Translations under genes and position numbers: made by a program
From: Thermoanaerobaculia bacterium
GTDB taxonomy: Bacteria; Acidobacteriota; Thermoanaerobaculia; Multivoradales; Multivoraceae
Length of the DNA stretch: 58,621 nucleotides
Assembly: GCA_022822365.1 (NCBI GenBank)
Contig: JAJEBV010000020.1
Span: 1-58,621 of the forward strand
Direction: 5' to 3'
Shown: one piece after another, positions 31,532 through 42,724 of the stretch
Layout of the letters: every line of letters starts with the position of its first letter
Numbering within the stretch: position 1 is the stretch's first letter
Notes under the pieces: model-generated
What the model was told of the DNA's origin: nothing
The model's database searches: none
The model's input: only the letters and a program-made list of their open reading frames with translations

Positions 31532-33397
31532 ATGCTCGATTCTCACCGGCCAACGAACGGGGCTTCCGAGTGTCGGTGCGCCGGCCTTCTGGCCGGCATC
31601 GGGTCGCTGGCGCCGGCCTCGCGGTTCTTTGCGCGGGTAGTCCCGTTGTTCGTGGCGGGGTCTCTCGTAGCGTTTCTGGGCGGCTGCGGCGACGGTCCGG
31701 ACCGCCATCGACCGTCCTTCGGCGGCGGCACCGACATGGGCGCCGATCTGTCCTTCGAGCCGGGCCCGGCGCCGGTGGAGCCGCCCCGCTACGGCGGCGA
31801 GCTGAACGTCGGCACCGTCTACGTCACCCTGTCGGCCCTCTCCTGGGACACGACGGACTGGAACTGGAAGCAGAACCACGACACGGGGATGCTCTACGAG
31901 CAGCTCTTCGTCGCCGATCTCGACCGGGCCGCGGTCCGCGGCGGCGACCAGCGATTCGTCTCCGAGGCGTATCTCTCGGCGGAGACGATCCGCGGCGAGG
32001 TGGCCGCGAGCTGGGAATGGGAGGATCCGCTGACCCTGGTCATCGCGGTCCGGCGCGGCATGATGTTCCCGGGCAAGCCGGGCGTGATGGAGGCGCGCGA
32101 ACTCGACGCCCACGATGTCGTGTTCAGCTACGAGCGCCTGCGCGACAGCCCGAAGGCGATCCCGACCTACTTCGACCACATCGATCGCGTCGTGGCGAGG
32201 GACGACCACACGGTCGTCTTCGAGTTCGGCGAGTTCAACGCCGAGTGGGACTACCGCTTCGGCTACGGCTACTTCTCGGGCATCGTGCCCCGGGAGCTGG
32301 CGGATGTCGACGCCAAGGACTGGCGGAACGTCACCGGCACCGGGCCGTTCACGCTGGAGCGGTTCATTCCCGGCAACTCCCAGACCTACGTCCGCAGGCC
32401 GGACTACTGGGACCGGACGACGATCGGGGGGAAGAGCTACGAGATTCCCTTCATCGACGAGCTCACCTACCGCACGATCAAGGACGAGGCGACCTACCTG
32501 ACGGCCATTCGGACCGGAAAGCTGGACATCCTGGAGTACATCCGCTGGATCGCCGTCGACCACCTGAAGAAGACGACTCCTGAACTGCGCTGGTCGCGGT
32601 GGCTGTCGACCGGCGGCACCTTCATGGTGATGCGGGTCGACCAGGAGCCCTTCGACGACGTGAGAGTGCGGCGGGCGATGAACCTGGCGGTGAACCAGCG
32701 GGAGATCGTCGACCTGTTCTTCGGCGGCAACGCGGAGCTCTTTGCCTTCCCGCAGCATCCGAACTTCGAGGGCTACTTCGAGCCGCTCGAGGCGATGCCG
32801 CCGTCCGTGCAGGAACTGTTCGAGTACAAGCCCGAGAAGGCGCGCCGCCTGCTCGCCGAGGCGGGCTACCCCGACGGCTTCACGTTCAGGATGCAGGTGT
32901 CGGCCAACAACGCGATGCGGATGGAGCTGGCGCCGCTGCTGGCCAGCTACCTGGACCGGATCGGGGTGACGATCGAGATCGAGGTCGTGGAGTACGCGGC
33001 CTACCTGTCGATGATGACCACCCGCACCCACGGTCCCGGTTACCTGATGGCCAGCGGCCACGTGAACCCGACGACCACGTTGCGCAAGAACTTCGTCACC
33101 GGCCAGACCTGGAATCCGTCCATGTGGTCGGATCCCCAACTCGACCGGCGAATCCACGAGATGTTCCTGACCCGGGACGAAGCGGAGAGGCAGCGGATCG
33201 TCAAGCAGATCACGAAGGAGATACTCGACGAAGCGCCCTACCTCTGGCTCCCCGTGCCCTACATCTACACGGCGTGGTGGCCCTGGGTGAAGAACTACGC
33301 CGGCGAACTGCGGGCGGGAGCGGTGCGCCCGGGCCCGATCTACGCGCGGCTCTGGATCGACCAGGAGATGAAGCGCGAGATGGGCTTCGGGCCGTGA
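31532..33397 (+). CDS. ABC transporter substrate-binding lipoprotein (family 5)
   Basis: 621-residue extracytoplasmic solute-binding protein (SBP_bac_5). The lipobox LGGC gives Cys52 as lipidated residue. The mature domain has the family segments RYGGELNVG, VVFSYERLRDSPKA and FDDVRVRRAMNLAVNQREIV. The start ATG has AGAGGAA about nine bases upstream. The 31 residues before the hydrophobic core are unusually long for a signal peptide, and residues about 15-27 are encoded by a dispersed hairpin repeat. It lies four bases after the second permease and overlaps the first ATPase gene (GTGA). Confidence 0.9.
   Translation: MLDSHRPTNGASECRCAGLLAGIGSLAPASRFFARVVPLFVAGSLVAFLGGCGDGPDRHRPSFGGGTDMGADLSFEPGPAPVEPPRYGGELNVGTVYVTLSALSWDTTDWNWKQNHDTGMLYEQLFVADLDRAAVRGGDQRFVSEAYLSAETIRGEVAASWEWEDPLTLVIAVRRGMMFPGKPGVMEARELDAHDVVFSYERLRDSPKAIPTYFDHIDRVVARDDHTVVFEFGEFNAEWDYRFGYGYFSGIVPRELADVDAKDWRNVTGTGPFTLERFIPGNSQTYVRRPDYWDRTTIGGKSYEIPFIDELTYRTIKDEATYLTAIRTGKLDILEYIRWIAVDHLKKTTPELRWSRWLSTGGTFMVMRVDQEPFDDVRVRRAMNLAVNQREIVDLFFGGNAELFAFPQHPNFEGYFEPLEAMPPSVQELFEYKPEKARRLLAEAGYPDGFTFRMQVSANNAMRMELAPLLASYLDRIGVTIEIEVVEYAAYLSMMTTRTHGPGYLMASGHVNPTTTLRKNFVTGQTWNPSMWSDPQLDRRIHEMFLTRDEAERQRIVKQITKEILDEAPYLWLPVPYIYTAWWPWVKNYAGELRAGAVRPGPIYARLWIDQEMKREMGFGP
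31575..31620 (+). repeat. Dispersed double-hairpin repeat, copy 2, inside a coding sequence
   Basis: GGTGCG followed by CCGGCC-TTCT-GGCCGG (31581-31596), CATC, GGG and a GC-rich tail, matching the layout of copies at 9874, 47644 and 53334. It lies in frame within the signal peptide n-region of the substrate-binding lipoprotein. Confidence 0.55.
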
Positions 33398-34383
33398 AGG
33401 AGCCCCTGCTTCGCATCGACGATCTGAACGTCACGTTCGGCGCCGGCTTCGGCAACCGGCCGAAGGTCAGGGCGGTGACCTCGCTGTCGCTCGAGGTCGC
33501 GCCGGGCGAGACCCTGGCGATCGTCGGCGAGAGCGGGTCGGGCAAGAGCGTCACCGCGCTCTCCATCCTGCGGTTGATCCCCGAGCCGGGGCGAATCGAG
33601 AGCGGCAGGATTCTCTTCGAGGGGAAGGATCTTCTGGCGCTCGACGACGCAGGCATCCGCTCGGTTCGCGGCAACCGGATCGCGATGATCTTCCAGGAGC
33701 CGATGTCCTCGCTCAATCCCGTGCTGACGATCGGCCGCCAGGTCGCGGAGCCGTTGCGCCTGCACCGGCGACTCAAGCGACGCGAGGCGCTGGAGCGGGC
33801 CGTGGAGCACCTGAAGTCGGTGGCCATTCCCGACGCCGAAAAGAGACTCGGGGACTACCCGCACCAGTTCTCCGGCGGCATGAGACAGCGCGTGATGATT
33901 GCGATGGCCCTGGCTTGCCACCCACGTCTGCTGATCGCCGACGAGCCAACGACCGCGCTCGACGTGACGGTCCAGGCGCAGATCCTGGAGCTGCTCAAGG
34001 AGCGCACCCGGGAGGCAGATTCGGCGCTCATCCTGATCACCCACGACCTCGGCGTCGTGGCGCGCTATGCGGACCGGGTGGCCGTGATGTATGGCGGCCG
34101 CATCGTCGAGAGCGGGCCCGCCGCAGCCCTCTACGCCGACCCGCGACACCCGTACACGCAGGGCCTCTTGCGCTCCGTGCCGCGGCTGGAGGGCAACTGC
34201 GGCGGCCGCCTCGACTCGATCGATGGCCAGCCGCCCGATCTCGCGGCGCTGCCCGCAGGTTGCGCGTTCGCGCCCCGCTGTCCGCAAGTGCGCGACCGTT
34301 GCCTCACGGCGCCGCCGCTGCTTGAAGCCGGCGCCGGCGGCAGGGCCTGGGCCTGCTACGGCTACGAGGAGGGGGCCGCGTGA
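33394..34383 (+). CDS. ABC transporter ATP-binding protein, DppD-like
   Basis: 329 residues from the GTG overlapping the binding protein's stop. Walker A is GESGSGKS, the signature [15 protein letters not shown], Walker [14 protein letters not shown] and H-loop ITHDLGVV. The C-terminal oligopeptide/dipeptide extension carries CAFAPRCPQ, typical of the DppD/OppD group. The frame is open far upstream through the binding-protein gene but not as a real protein. Confidence 0.93.
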   Translation: MKEPLLRIDDLNVTFGAGFGNRPKVRAVTSLSLEVAPGETLAIVGESGSGKSVTALSILRLIPEPGRIESGRILFEGKDLLALDDAGIRSVRGNRIAMIFQEPMSSLNPVLTIGRQVAEPLRLHRRLKRREALERAVEHLKSVAIPDAEKRLGDYPHQFSGGMRQRVMIAMALACHPRLLIADEPTTALDVTVQAQILELLKERTREADSALILITHDLGVVARYADRVAVMYGGRIVESGPAAALYADPRHPYTQGLLRSVPRLEGNCGGRLDSIDGQPPDLAALPAGCAFAPRCPQVRDRCLTAPPLLEAGAGGRAWACYGYEEGAA

Positions 34384-35417
34384 ACGGTCCGGACAACGTC
34401 CTGCTGCGCGTCGAGGATCTGAAGGTCCACTTCCCGGTCACGGAAGGAGTGCTGATGCGGCGGCGCGTCGGGTCCGTGAAGGCGGTCGACGGCGTGTCGT
34501 TCGAACTCCGGCGCGGCGAGACCTTCGGCCTGGTGGGGGAGAGCGGCTGCGGCAAGTCGACGACGGCGCTGGCGATCCTGCGCATGCTGGAGCCGACCGC
34601 CGGGCGGATCGTCTTCGACGGCGAGGACATCTCACGAATCGACCAGCGGGGGCTGCGGCCGCTGCGACGACGCATGCAGATGGTCTTCCAGGATCCCTTC
34701 GGCTCGCTCAATCCGCGGATGCGGGTGCGTGAGATCGTCGGCGAACCACTCAAGGTGCACGGCGTCGCCGGGAGCCGCCGCCGGTTCCGCGAGCGGGTCG
34801 CCGAGCTGCTCGACCTGGTCGGCCTGCTGCCGGCAATGGCCGACCGCTATCCCCACCAGTTCTCGGGCGGCCAGCGCCAGCGGATCGGCATCGCCCGGGC
34901 CCTGGCGCTGGAGCCGGACCTGCTGATCTGCGACGAGGCTGTATCGGCGCTCGACGTCTCGATTCAGGCCCAGGTGCTGAACCTGTTGATGGATCTCCAG
35001 GAGCGGTTGGGCCTGACCTATCTCTTCATTGCCCATGACCTGTCCGTCGTGCGCCACATCAGCGACCGGATCGGCGTGATGTACCTGGGACGGATCGTTG
35101 AGGTCGCCGCACGCGACGAACTGTTCGAGCGTCCGCGACACCCGTATACCGAGGCCCTCCTGGCCTCCGTGCCGACGCCGGACCCGATCGTCGAGGCGGC
35201 CAGGGCGCACCACCTGATCGCCGGGGAAGTGCCGAGCGTGCGGAACCCGCCGTCCGGCTGCCGCTTCCACCCGCGCTGCCCGAAGGTGCTCAGCCACTGC
35301 GACCGCGCGGAGCCTCTGCTCGAAGCGGATGGCCCGGCGCGGGTCGCCTGCCACCTGTACGCGGATTCGTCGCCGGCTGCCGCCGGTGCAGGCCAGGCCG
35401 GGGACCTGGCGCTTTGA
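34380..35417 (+). CDS. ABC transporter ATP-binding protein, DppF-like
   Basis: 345 residues from a GTG overlapping the previous stop. Walker [10 protein letters not shown], signature [15 protein letters not shown], Walker [15 protein letters not shown] and H-loop IAHDLSVV are intact. The C-terminal extension contains CRFHPRCPK. It is the second ATPase of the importer. The stop overlaps the TTG start of the MFS transporter. Confidence 0.93.
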   Translation: MNGPDNVLLRVEDLKVHFPVTEGVLMRRRVGSVKAVDGVSFELRRGETFGLVGESGCGKSTTALAILRMLEPTAGRIVFDGEDISRIDQRGLRPLRRRMQMVFQDPFGSLNPRMRVREIVGEPLKVHGVAGSRRRFRERVAELLDLVGLLPAMADRYPHQFSGGQRQRIGIARALALEPDLLICDEAVSALDVSIQAQVLNLLMDLQERLGLTYLFIAHDLSVVRHISDRIGVMYLGRIVEVAARDELFERPRHPYTEALLASVPTPDPIVEAARAHHLIAGEVPSVRNPPSGCRFHPRCPKVLSHCDRAEPLLEADGPARVACHLYADSSPAAAGAGQAGDLAL

Positions 35418-36739
35418 CCGCTTCACGCGAGCCTCGACGGAGGTTCTACGGTTGGCCGATGGTCGCCGTGGGTTTCGTGACCTACGGCCTGGGCATCGCG
35501 CCGGCCTACTACGGCCTGGGCGTCTTCGCGTCGTCGCTGATTGACGATCTGGGGCTGACCCGCCAGCAGATCGGCGAGATCTTCGGGGCGTTCACGCTGA
35601 CGTACGGCCTGATCAGTCCGGTCGCGGCGGCCGTCATCCGCCGCTGGGGCGTCCGGGCCACGGTGACGGCGGGCGCTCTCTGCGCCGCCAGCGGCTTCTG
35701 GCTGGTGAGCCAGGCCTCGAGCGTGACCGAGCTCTACGTCGGATACTCGCTCGTCGGCGGCATCGGGATCGGTTTCTCGACCCTGCTGCCCGCCCAGACG
35801 ATCCCGGTCTTCTGGTTCCGCAGGTATCGGGCGCGCGCGACGGCGATCATCCTGACGGGCGCTGCGATCGTCGGCTTCGTGTGGCCGCCGGCGGCCGGAC
35901 TCGTCCTCGAGTTCTGGGACTGGCGCGTCGGCTGGCGGATCGTCGCCGGGATCTCCCTGGTCGTCGCCGTGATCGCCGTTCTCTTCATCCGGAACAAGCC
36001 GAGCGACATCGGCCAGCGTCGTGACGGCCTGCCGCCGGCGGACGCCTCCGGTCAGGACCCCGGCGATTCGGGCCATCCGGCGGAGGCCCAGCCGCTGGGG
36101 AGCGGCGCCGAAACGGCCGGGGAGTCGGCGCCGAAGGGCGCCCTGATGTGGGCCCTGCGCACTCCGCAGTTCTGGATCGCCACCTTCGCGACCCTGGCGA
36201 ACACGGTGCCGTGGCGAGTCGTGACCGCTCACGGCGGCATTCATCTCGAGGATCTCGGTTTCACGACGCTTGCCGCATCGGCCATCCTGGGCGTACGGGT
36301 CGGCGCCAGCCTGTTCGGCCGGTTGAGCGGCTCGCTGGGGGACTTCATGGCGCCGACGCGCGTTCTCGCGTTGGCCCTGCTGCTCACCGCGGTCGCCCTG
36401 TCGTTCTTCGTGTCGGCGAGTTCCGCGGTCGTGGCCTATCCCTGCGTCTTCGCCATCGGCGTTGGCTACGGCCTCGCCTACACGAGCGAAGTCGTCGTCT
36501 TCGGCTGGTTCTTCGGGCGGGCGGCGTTCGTCGGCTCGACCGGCGCCCGGCTCTTCCTGATCGGCATCATCGGCGCTCTCGGACCGGCCCTGGCCGGCGC
36601 CGCGGCGGATCGAACGGGTTCCTATGCCGGCACGCTCTGGACCTGCTCCGTCCTGGCGATCCTGGGCGCGGCGTCGATCTGGTTCTGCCGGCCGCCGGAC
36701 CGGTCCTCGTTGACCGGTGGGCCGAAGGCGGAGCAGTAG
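35414..36739 (+). CDS. Major facilitator superfamily transporter
   Basis: 441 residues with about twelve hydrophobic helices and a hydrophilic central loop near residues 195-235. The start [15 protein letters not shown] and the loop [16 protein letters not shown] fit MFS carriers of the monocarboxylate/oxalate-formate type. It begins with a TTG overlapping the ATPase stop, so it is translationally coupled to the importer operon. A secondary carrier in a peptide-importer operon may export or import a product of the imported solute. Confidence 0.85.
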   Translation: MTASREPRRRFYGWPMVAVGFVTYGLGIAPAYYGLGVFASSLIDDLGLTRQQIGEIFGAFTLTYGLISPVAAAVIRRWGVRATVTAGALCAASGFWLVSQASSVTELYVGYSLVGGIGIGFSTLLPAQTIPVFWFRRYRARATAIILTGAAIVGFVWPPAAGLVLEFWDWRVGWRIVAGISLVVAVIAVLFIRNKPSDIGQRRDGLPPADASGQDPGDSGHPAEAQPLGSGAETAGESAPKGALMWALRTPQFWIATFATLANTVPWRVVTAHGGIHLEDLGFTTLAASAILGVRVGASLFGRLSGSLGDFMAPTRVLALALLLTAVALSFFVSASSAVVAYPCVFAIGVGYGLAYTSEVVVFGWFFGRAAFVGSTGARLFLIGIIGALGPALAGAAADRTGSYAGTLWTCSVLAILGAASIWFCRPPDRSSLTGGPKAEQ

Positions 36740-36742
36740 ACT
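36737..36742 (+). promoter_or_regulatory. Possible internal -10 (TAGACT) for the secreted protein at 36770
   Basis: TAGACT overlaps the MFS stop codon, 27 bases before the ATG, which has its own GGGAAGGAGG ribosome site. It resembles TAGAGT/TATACT elements before other genes of this window. Confidence 0.25.
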
Positions 36743-36769
36743 GCGAAGACCCGGGAAGGAGGAACTCGC

Positions 36770-37780
36770 ATGGACAAGCCGAAGTCGCAGGTCTTGGTGT
36801 TCGGCGCAGTGTTCGCCATCGTCGTGCTGGCCGGGGCGCCCCTCGCCGCCCAGCAGGACGGACCGAAACTGGAGCGCACTCCCTGGGGCGCGCCCGACCT
36901 GCGCGGCGTCTGGGACTTCCGGACGATCACGCCGCTCGAGCGGCCGGAGGAACTCGGGGAGCAGGAGCGGTTCGGCAGCGCGGAGGCCGCCGCCGCGTTC
37001 GAGGAGCGGACGCTGGCGCGGCGGAACAAGGACCGGCGTACCGAGGACGGGCTCTCCGCCCAGGCCGACGTCGCGAACGCCTACAACCAGTTCTGGTGGG
37101 ACTACGGGGACAAACTGACCGAGGACCGGCGGACGTCGCTGATCGTCGATCCTCCCGACGGGCGGATTCCCGAGCTGACCCGGGTGGCGAAGGAACGGGT
37201 CGCCGAGCGCGCCGCGGCGCGCCGCCGGCCGGCCCACGGCCCCGAGGACCGCGGCGTCGCCGAACGCTGCATCCTGGGCTTCAACGCCGGACCGCCGATG
37301 AGTCCGAGCGCTTACAACAACAACGTCCAGATCTTCCAGACCGAGGAGACGGTCGTGCTGCTGGTGGAGATGGTCCACGACTCGCGGGTCGTGCCGCTCG
37401 ACGGACGCGCGCCGCTGCCTGGGGACGTCCGCCAGTGGCGCGGCGACCCGCGGGGGCACTGGGAGGGGGACACCCTGGTCGTCGTGTCGACGAACTTCAC
37501 AGACCAGACGAGCTTCCGGGGTTCCGGCCCGAACATGCGCCTGACGGAGAGGTTCACCCGGGTGGAGGAGGACCGCCTCGTCTACGAGTACACGATCGAC
37601 GACCCGGAGTCCTTCGCGGCTCCCTGGACGGCGGTCATACCGATGACCAGGAATCCGCTGCCCATGTTCGAGTACGCCTGCCACGAGGGGAACTACGGCA
37701 TGCTGAACCTGCTGCGCGGCGCTCGGGCGGAGGACGCCGAAGCCGAGGCGGCCGCCAGGGCGGAGACCTCGGGCGGCTGA
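36770..37780 (+). CDS. Secreted protein of the YACHEGNY family, copy 2
   Basis: 336 residues with a signal peptide ending APLAAQQD. It shares with copy 1 TPWGAPDLRGVWDFRTITPLER, LIVDPPDGRIPEL, YNNNVQIFQTEETVVLLVEM, HWEGDTLVVVSTNFTDQT and FEYACHEGNYGMLNLLRGAR. The function is unknown. It lies directly downstream of the MFS transporter gene on the same strand, with a strong Shine-Dalgarno. Confidence 0.82.
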   Translation: MDKPKSQVLVFGAVFAIVVLAGAPLAAQQDGPKLERTPWGAPDLRGVWDFRTITPLERPEELGEQERFGSAEAAAAFEERTLARRNKDRRTEDGLSAQADVANAYNQFWWDYGDKLTEDRRTSLIVDPPDGRIPELTRVAKERVAERAAARRRPAHGPEDRGVAERCILGFNAGPPMSPSAYNNNVQIFQTEETVVLLVEMVHDSRVVPLDGRAPLPGDVRQWRGDPRGHWEGDTLVVVSTNFTDQTSFRGSGPNMRLTERFTRVEEDRLVYEYTIDDPESFAAPWTAVIPMTRNPLPMFEYACHEGNYGMLNLLRGARAEDAEAEAAARAETSGG

Positions 37781-37808
37781 TTCCGGCCGTCGACCCGCGC
37801 GCGTTGCC

Positions 37809-38654
37809 TTGACGATCGACACTGTCGGCCTGCTCCATCCGGGAGCGATGGGCGTCACCGTCGGCGCGGCGGTGCGGGAGCCGGTCCGCGTCGTGTGGGC
37901 GTCCGAAGGGCGGAGCCGGGAGACCCGTGAGCGGGCCGCGGGCGCCGGTTTCGTGGATCTGGGGACGCTCGCCGGCCTGGCCTCGGCGGCCGACGCCGTG
38001 CTCTCGGTCTGCCCCCCGCACGGCGCCCTGGCGCTGGCCGAGGAGGTCGCCACGACCGGCTTCGACGGCCTCTACCTCGATGCGAACGCGGTGTCGCCCG
38101 CGACGGCGCTCGAGATCGCGGAAGCCGCGGCGGCGGGCGGAGCACGGTTCGTGGACGGCGGCATCGTCGGGCCGCCGGCGGTCCGGCCGGGGACCACGCG
38201 GCTCTATCTCTCGGGAGACGCCGCGTCGGAATTGGCGGTTCTGTTCGAGGACTCGACCCTTGAAGCGATCGATCTCGACGCGGATACTGGCGCGGCTTCG
38301 GCGCTGAAGATGTGCTACGCCGGCTTCACCAAGGGCAGCGCGGCTCTGCTGCTGTCGCTGCGGGCCGCGGCCAGCGCCTATGGTGTCGAAGCAGGCCTGC
38401 TACAGGAGTGGAGCCGCTCCCAGCCGGGACTCGAGAAGCGAAGCGTGCGCGCGGCAGCCACGACGGCTCCGAAGGCCTGGCGCTTCGCCGGCGAGATGGA
38501 GGAGATCGCCTCGACCCTCGAGGCAGCGGGGCTGCCGGCCGGGTTCCATCGCGCGGCGGCGGAGGCCTATATCCGGCTCGCCGGCTTCCGCGGCGAGCCG
38601 GAGGGTGCAACGGTAGAGGACGTGCTCGCGGCTCTGCTCGACGGCCGGCCCTGA
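37809..38654 (+). CDS. 6-phosphogluconate dehydrogenase-like NAD(P)-binding protein (DUF1932)
   Basis: 281 residues from a TTG start. The N-terminal Rossmann region begins TVGLLHPGAMGVTVGAAV, in place of a classic GxGxxG, as in DUF1932 proteins. AVLSVCPPHGAL and YLDANAVSP follow. The C-terminal helical domain contains ALKMCYAGFTKGSAALLL with the catalytic-lysine region. Members of this group are 3-hydroxyacid dehydrogenase-like or imine-reductase-like; the substrate is unknown. It is the last gene before the convergent groESL operon, 28 bases after the secreted protein. Confidence 0.8.
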   Translation: MTIDTVGLLHPGAMGVTVGAAVREPVRVVWASEGRSRETRERAAGAGFVDLGTLAGLASAADAVLSVCPPHGALALAEEVATTGFDGLYLDANAVSPATALEIAEAAAAGGARFVDGGIVGPPAVRPGTTRLYLSGDAASELAVLFEDSTLEAIDLDADTGAASALKMCYAGFTKGSAALLLSLRAAASAYGVEAGLLQEWSRSQPGLEKRSVRAAATTAPKAWRFAGEMEEIASTLEAAGLPAGFHRAAAEAYIRLAGFRGEPEGATVEDVLAALLDGRP

Positions 38655-38663
38655 CGAAAGGAC

Positions 38664-38692
38664 GAAAAAGGGCGGCCCCGAAAGGCCGCCCT
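38664..38692 (-). terminator. groESL terminator, possibly bidirectional
   Basis: GGGCGGCC (38670-38677) pairs perfectly with GGCCGCCC (38684-38691). On the minus strand the stem is followed directly by TTTTT, giving a strong intrinsic terminator for groESL. It lies ten bases after the convergent plus-strand gene's stop and may also end that transcript. Confidence 0.85.
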
Positions 38693-38726
38693 CATTCCGT
38701 AGCCGGTCGACCCGGAGGTCGATTCG

Positions 38727-40385
<1,659 letters not shown>

Positions 40386-40673
40386 CTATCCCACGACCGC
40401 GAGGATCTCGTCCTCGCGCAGGATGACCATGTCTTCGTCGTCGATCTTGATGTCGCTGCCCGAGTACTTTCCGATCAGTACGCGGTCACCGACGCTGACG
40501 TCGAGCGCGGAACGCTCGCCGTCCTTCTGCAGCTTGCCGGGGCCGACGGCGACGACCTCGGCCTCCTGCGGCTTCTCCTTCGCAGCGTCCGGGATGATGA
40601 TGCCTCCCCGGACCTGCTCCTCCTCCTCGAGCCTCTTGACGAGCACCCGGTCATGAAGCGGACGTACACTCAC
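40386..40673 (-). CDS. groES: Co-chaperonin GroES
   Basis: 95 residues. Begins [19 protein letters not shown], with the mobile-loop [17 protein letters not shown] and the later [12 protein letters not shown]. It caps the GroEL ring. It starts with GTG at 40673, preceded by GGAGGAGAT. First gene of the operon, about 67 bases downstream of the CIRCE element. Confidence 0.98.
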   Translation of the reverse strand: MSVRPLHDRVLVKRLEEEEQVRGGIIIPDAAKEKPQEAEVVAVGPGKLQKDGERSALDVSVGDRVLIGKYSGSDIKIDDEDMVILREDEILAVVG

Positions 40674-40739
40674 CAGCGATCTCCTCCTCTTGGGTTGGTG
40701 TCGGTGGATGTGGTCGTTGTGGTCGGGACGAAGCGGCTG

Positions 40740-40766
40740 TTAGCACTCGGCCCGAGCGAGTGCTAA
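40740..40766 (-). promoter_or_regulatory. CIRCE operator (HrcA binding site)
   Basis: TTAGCACTC, nine spacer bases, GAGTGCTAA: a perfect match to the CIRCE consensus. It lies at the expected transcription start of groESL, so heat-shock control by HrcA is expected. Confidence 0.95.
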
Positions 40767-40795
40767 CAATAAGAACACTGCGGCCCGGATGTCAA
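40766..40795 (-). promoter_or_regulatory. groESL promoter
   Basis: On the minus strand there is a perfect -35 TTGACA (40790-40795), an 18-base spacer and TATTGT (40766-40771) as -10, which abuts CIRCE. A vegetative sigma promoter with the operator over the start site is the standard arrangement for HrcA-controlled groE. Confidence 0.8.
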
Positions 40796-40850
40796 CAGTC
40801 CATGACAGGTCCAGGGCGTTCGGTGCGCGGCGGGCGTGCGGCGCAGGCGG

Positions 40851-40856
40851 TAGAGT
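40851..40856 (+). promoter_or_regulatory. Possible -10 (TAGAGT) for the M16 peptidase pair
   Basis: TAGAGT lies about 60 bases before the M16 ATG. The ribosome site GGAAAGGAG is ten bases from the start. No clear -35 is seen. Confidence 0.3.
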
Positions 40857-40915
40857 CTGCCGGTCCCGCTGACGCGGTCTCCGATGCAGGGGACCGGAAA
40901 GGAGACTCGCCTGTG

Positions 40916-42724
40916 ATGTGGCCTCAACGAACGAACGGCGGCGTGGCGGCCGTCCGGGCGGCTCTGTTCGCGGCGTTCGCGGCGGTGTTCGTCTGGCCGG
41001 CCGGCGGCGCGGCCCAGACCGCACCGACGGCCGCCGCCGTGCCGGTCGAGGAGTTCGAACTCGACAACGGCATGCGCTTCCTGCTCGTGAACCGCCCCGA
41101 ACTGACGACGGTGGCCGCGGCCTGGGTGGCTCACGTCGGTTCCGCCGACGAGCGGCCCGGGATCACCGGCCTCGCCCACTTCTTCGAGCACATGATGTTC
41201 AAGGGGACGCACACGATCGGCACGAAGGACATCGAGCGCGACCTCGAGATCATCGAGGAGCAGGAGGCGGTCCAGGAGCGGATTCGCGCCGAACTTCGCG
41301 AGCAGCGGCGGCGCTGGCGCCTGGGCGAGATCGAAGATCCGTACGATCCCGACCACCGCACCGACACGTTGAACGCCCTGCGCGCGGAGTTCCAGGGGCT
41401 CGTGGAAGAGCAGCGGGAGCTCATGGTCAAGGACGAGCTGGACAAGGTCTACACGGACGGCGGCGGCACGAGCCTGAACGCCTTCACCAGCTACGACTTC
41501 ACGGTCTACATCAACCAGTTGCCGGCGAACCGGCTGGAGCTCTGGTTCTGGCTCGAGTCGGACCGGCTGCTGAACCCGGTGTTCCGCGAGTTCTACGCCG
41601 AACGCGACGTCGTCTACGAGGAACGGCGCCTGCGCACCGAGTCGACGCCGACCGGCCGTTACGACGAGCAGGCGGACGCCATGTTCTGGCAGTCCCATCC
41701 CTACAGTTGGCCGGTCATCGGCTGGGCGTCCGACCTGGAGGTGATCAGCAAGGCGCAGGCCGACGAGTTCTTCGCCACCTACTACGCGCCGAACAACCTG
41801 AGCGCGGTGCTGGTCGGCAACTTCGATCCGGCCGAGGTGCGGGAGCTGGCGGAGCGCTACTTTGGCCGCCTCGCCCGGGCCGAGCGGCCGGCGCCCGACG
41901 TCGTGACGCTCGAGGCCGAGCAACTGGCGGAGAAGCGGATGACGGCGGAGTGCGACTGCCAGCCCCAGCTCCAGGTGCGCTACCACGCGGTGCCGTTCGG
42001 CCACGGCGACGGCTACGCCCTCGATGTCGTCGCGGGCGTTCTGAACGGCCGCACCGGCCGTCTCTACGAACAGCTCGTGGAGGGCGCGGAGATCGCCTCC
42101 AGCGCCGGCGCCTTCTACGAGGCGCGCAAGTATGCGGGCGTCTTCAATCTGCAGGCCGAGACGAAGGGCGATGCCACCCCCGAGCAGCTCCTTGCCGCCT
42201 GGGACGGGATCGTCGCGGAACTGATCGCCGAGCCGGTACCGGAGGACGAACTGGCGAAGGTGAAGAACCGGGTGTCGGCCGACACCTACCGGCAACTCCG
42301 GGATCCGTTCTTCCTGATGATCCAGTTGGCGATCATGGACGCGCTCGGCGACTGGCGCTATCTCAACACGGTCGCGGAGCGGACGAACGAGGTCACCGCG
42401 GAGGACGTGCAGCGCGTGGCGGCGAAGTACTTCGAGCCTTCGAAGCGCCTGGTCAGCCTGTACTACCGCAAGGAGGGCACCGAGGCGAAGGAGACGCCGT
42501 CCGAACTCGAAGCGCTGCCGCCGGAGATGCGGACGGCGCTCATGTCCCAGGCCGAGGCGATCGCCCAGATCGAGGATCCGGCGCAACTGGAGATGGTCCT
42601 CCAGCAGATGGAGGCCCAGGCTGCCCAGGTGCCGGAAGAGATGCGCCCCGCGCTCGACTGGATGCGGGGCGTCATCGAGGAACGGCTGGCCGAGTTGCAG
42701 GAAGATGGGGGAGGTGAGCCGTGA
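40916..42724 (+). CDS. M16 family zinc metallopeptidase, catalytic subunit
   Basis: 602 residues with a signal peptide ending GGAAQT. The inverted zinc motif HFFEH (His88, Glu91, His92) is intact, and NAFTSYDFTVYINQLP marks the active-site cleft. The C-terminal half holds the inactive M16 repeat. Between HFFEH and NAFTSYD lies a highly charged, likely coiled-coil insertion of about 75 residues (EQEAVQERIRAELREQRRR) compared with compact PqqL/YmxG relatives. Likely a periplasmic oligopeptidase working as a heterodimer with the next gene, which overlaps by four bases. Confidence 0.9.
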   Translation: MWPQRTNGGVAAVRAALFAAFAAVFVWPAGGAAQTAPTAAAVPVEEFELDNGMRFLLVNRPELTTVAAAWVAHVGSADERPGITGLAHFFEHMMFKGTHTIGTKDIERDLEIIEEQEAVQERIRAELREQRRRWRLGEIEDPYDPDHRTDTLNALRAEFQGLVEEQRELMVKDELDKVYTDGGGTSLNAFTSYDFTVYINQLPANRLELWFWLESDRLLNPVFREFYAERDVVYEERRLRTESTPTGRYDEQADAMFWQSHPYSWPVIGWASDLEVISKAQADEFFATYYAPNNLSAVLVGNFDPAEVRELAERYFGRLARAERPAPDVVTLEAEQLAEKRMTAECDCQPQLQVRYHAVPFGHGDGYALDVVAGVLNGRTGRLYEQLVEGAEIASSAGAFYEARKYAGVFNLQAETKGDATPEQLLAAWDGIVAELIAEPVPEDELAKVKNRVSADTYRQLRDPFFLMIQLAIMDALGDWRYLNTVAERTNEVTAEDVQRVAAKYFEPSKRLVSLYYRKEGTEAKETPSELEALPPEMRTALMSQAEAIAQIEDPAQLEMVLQQMEAQAAQVPEEMRPALDWMRGVIEERLAELQEDGGGEP

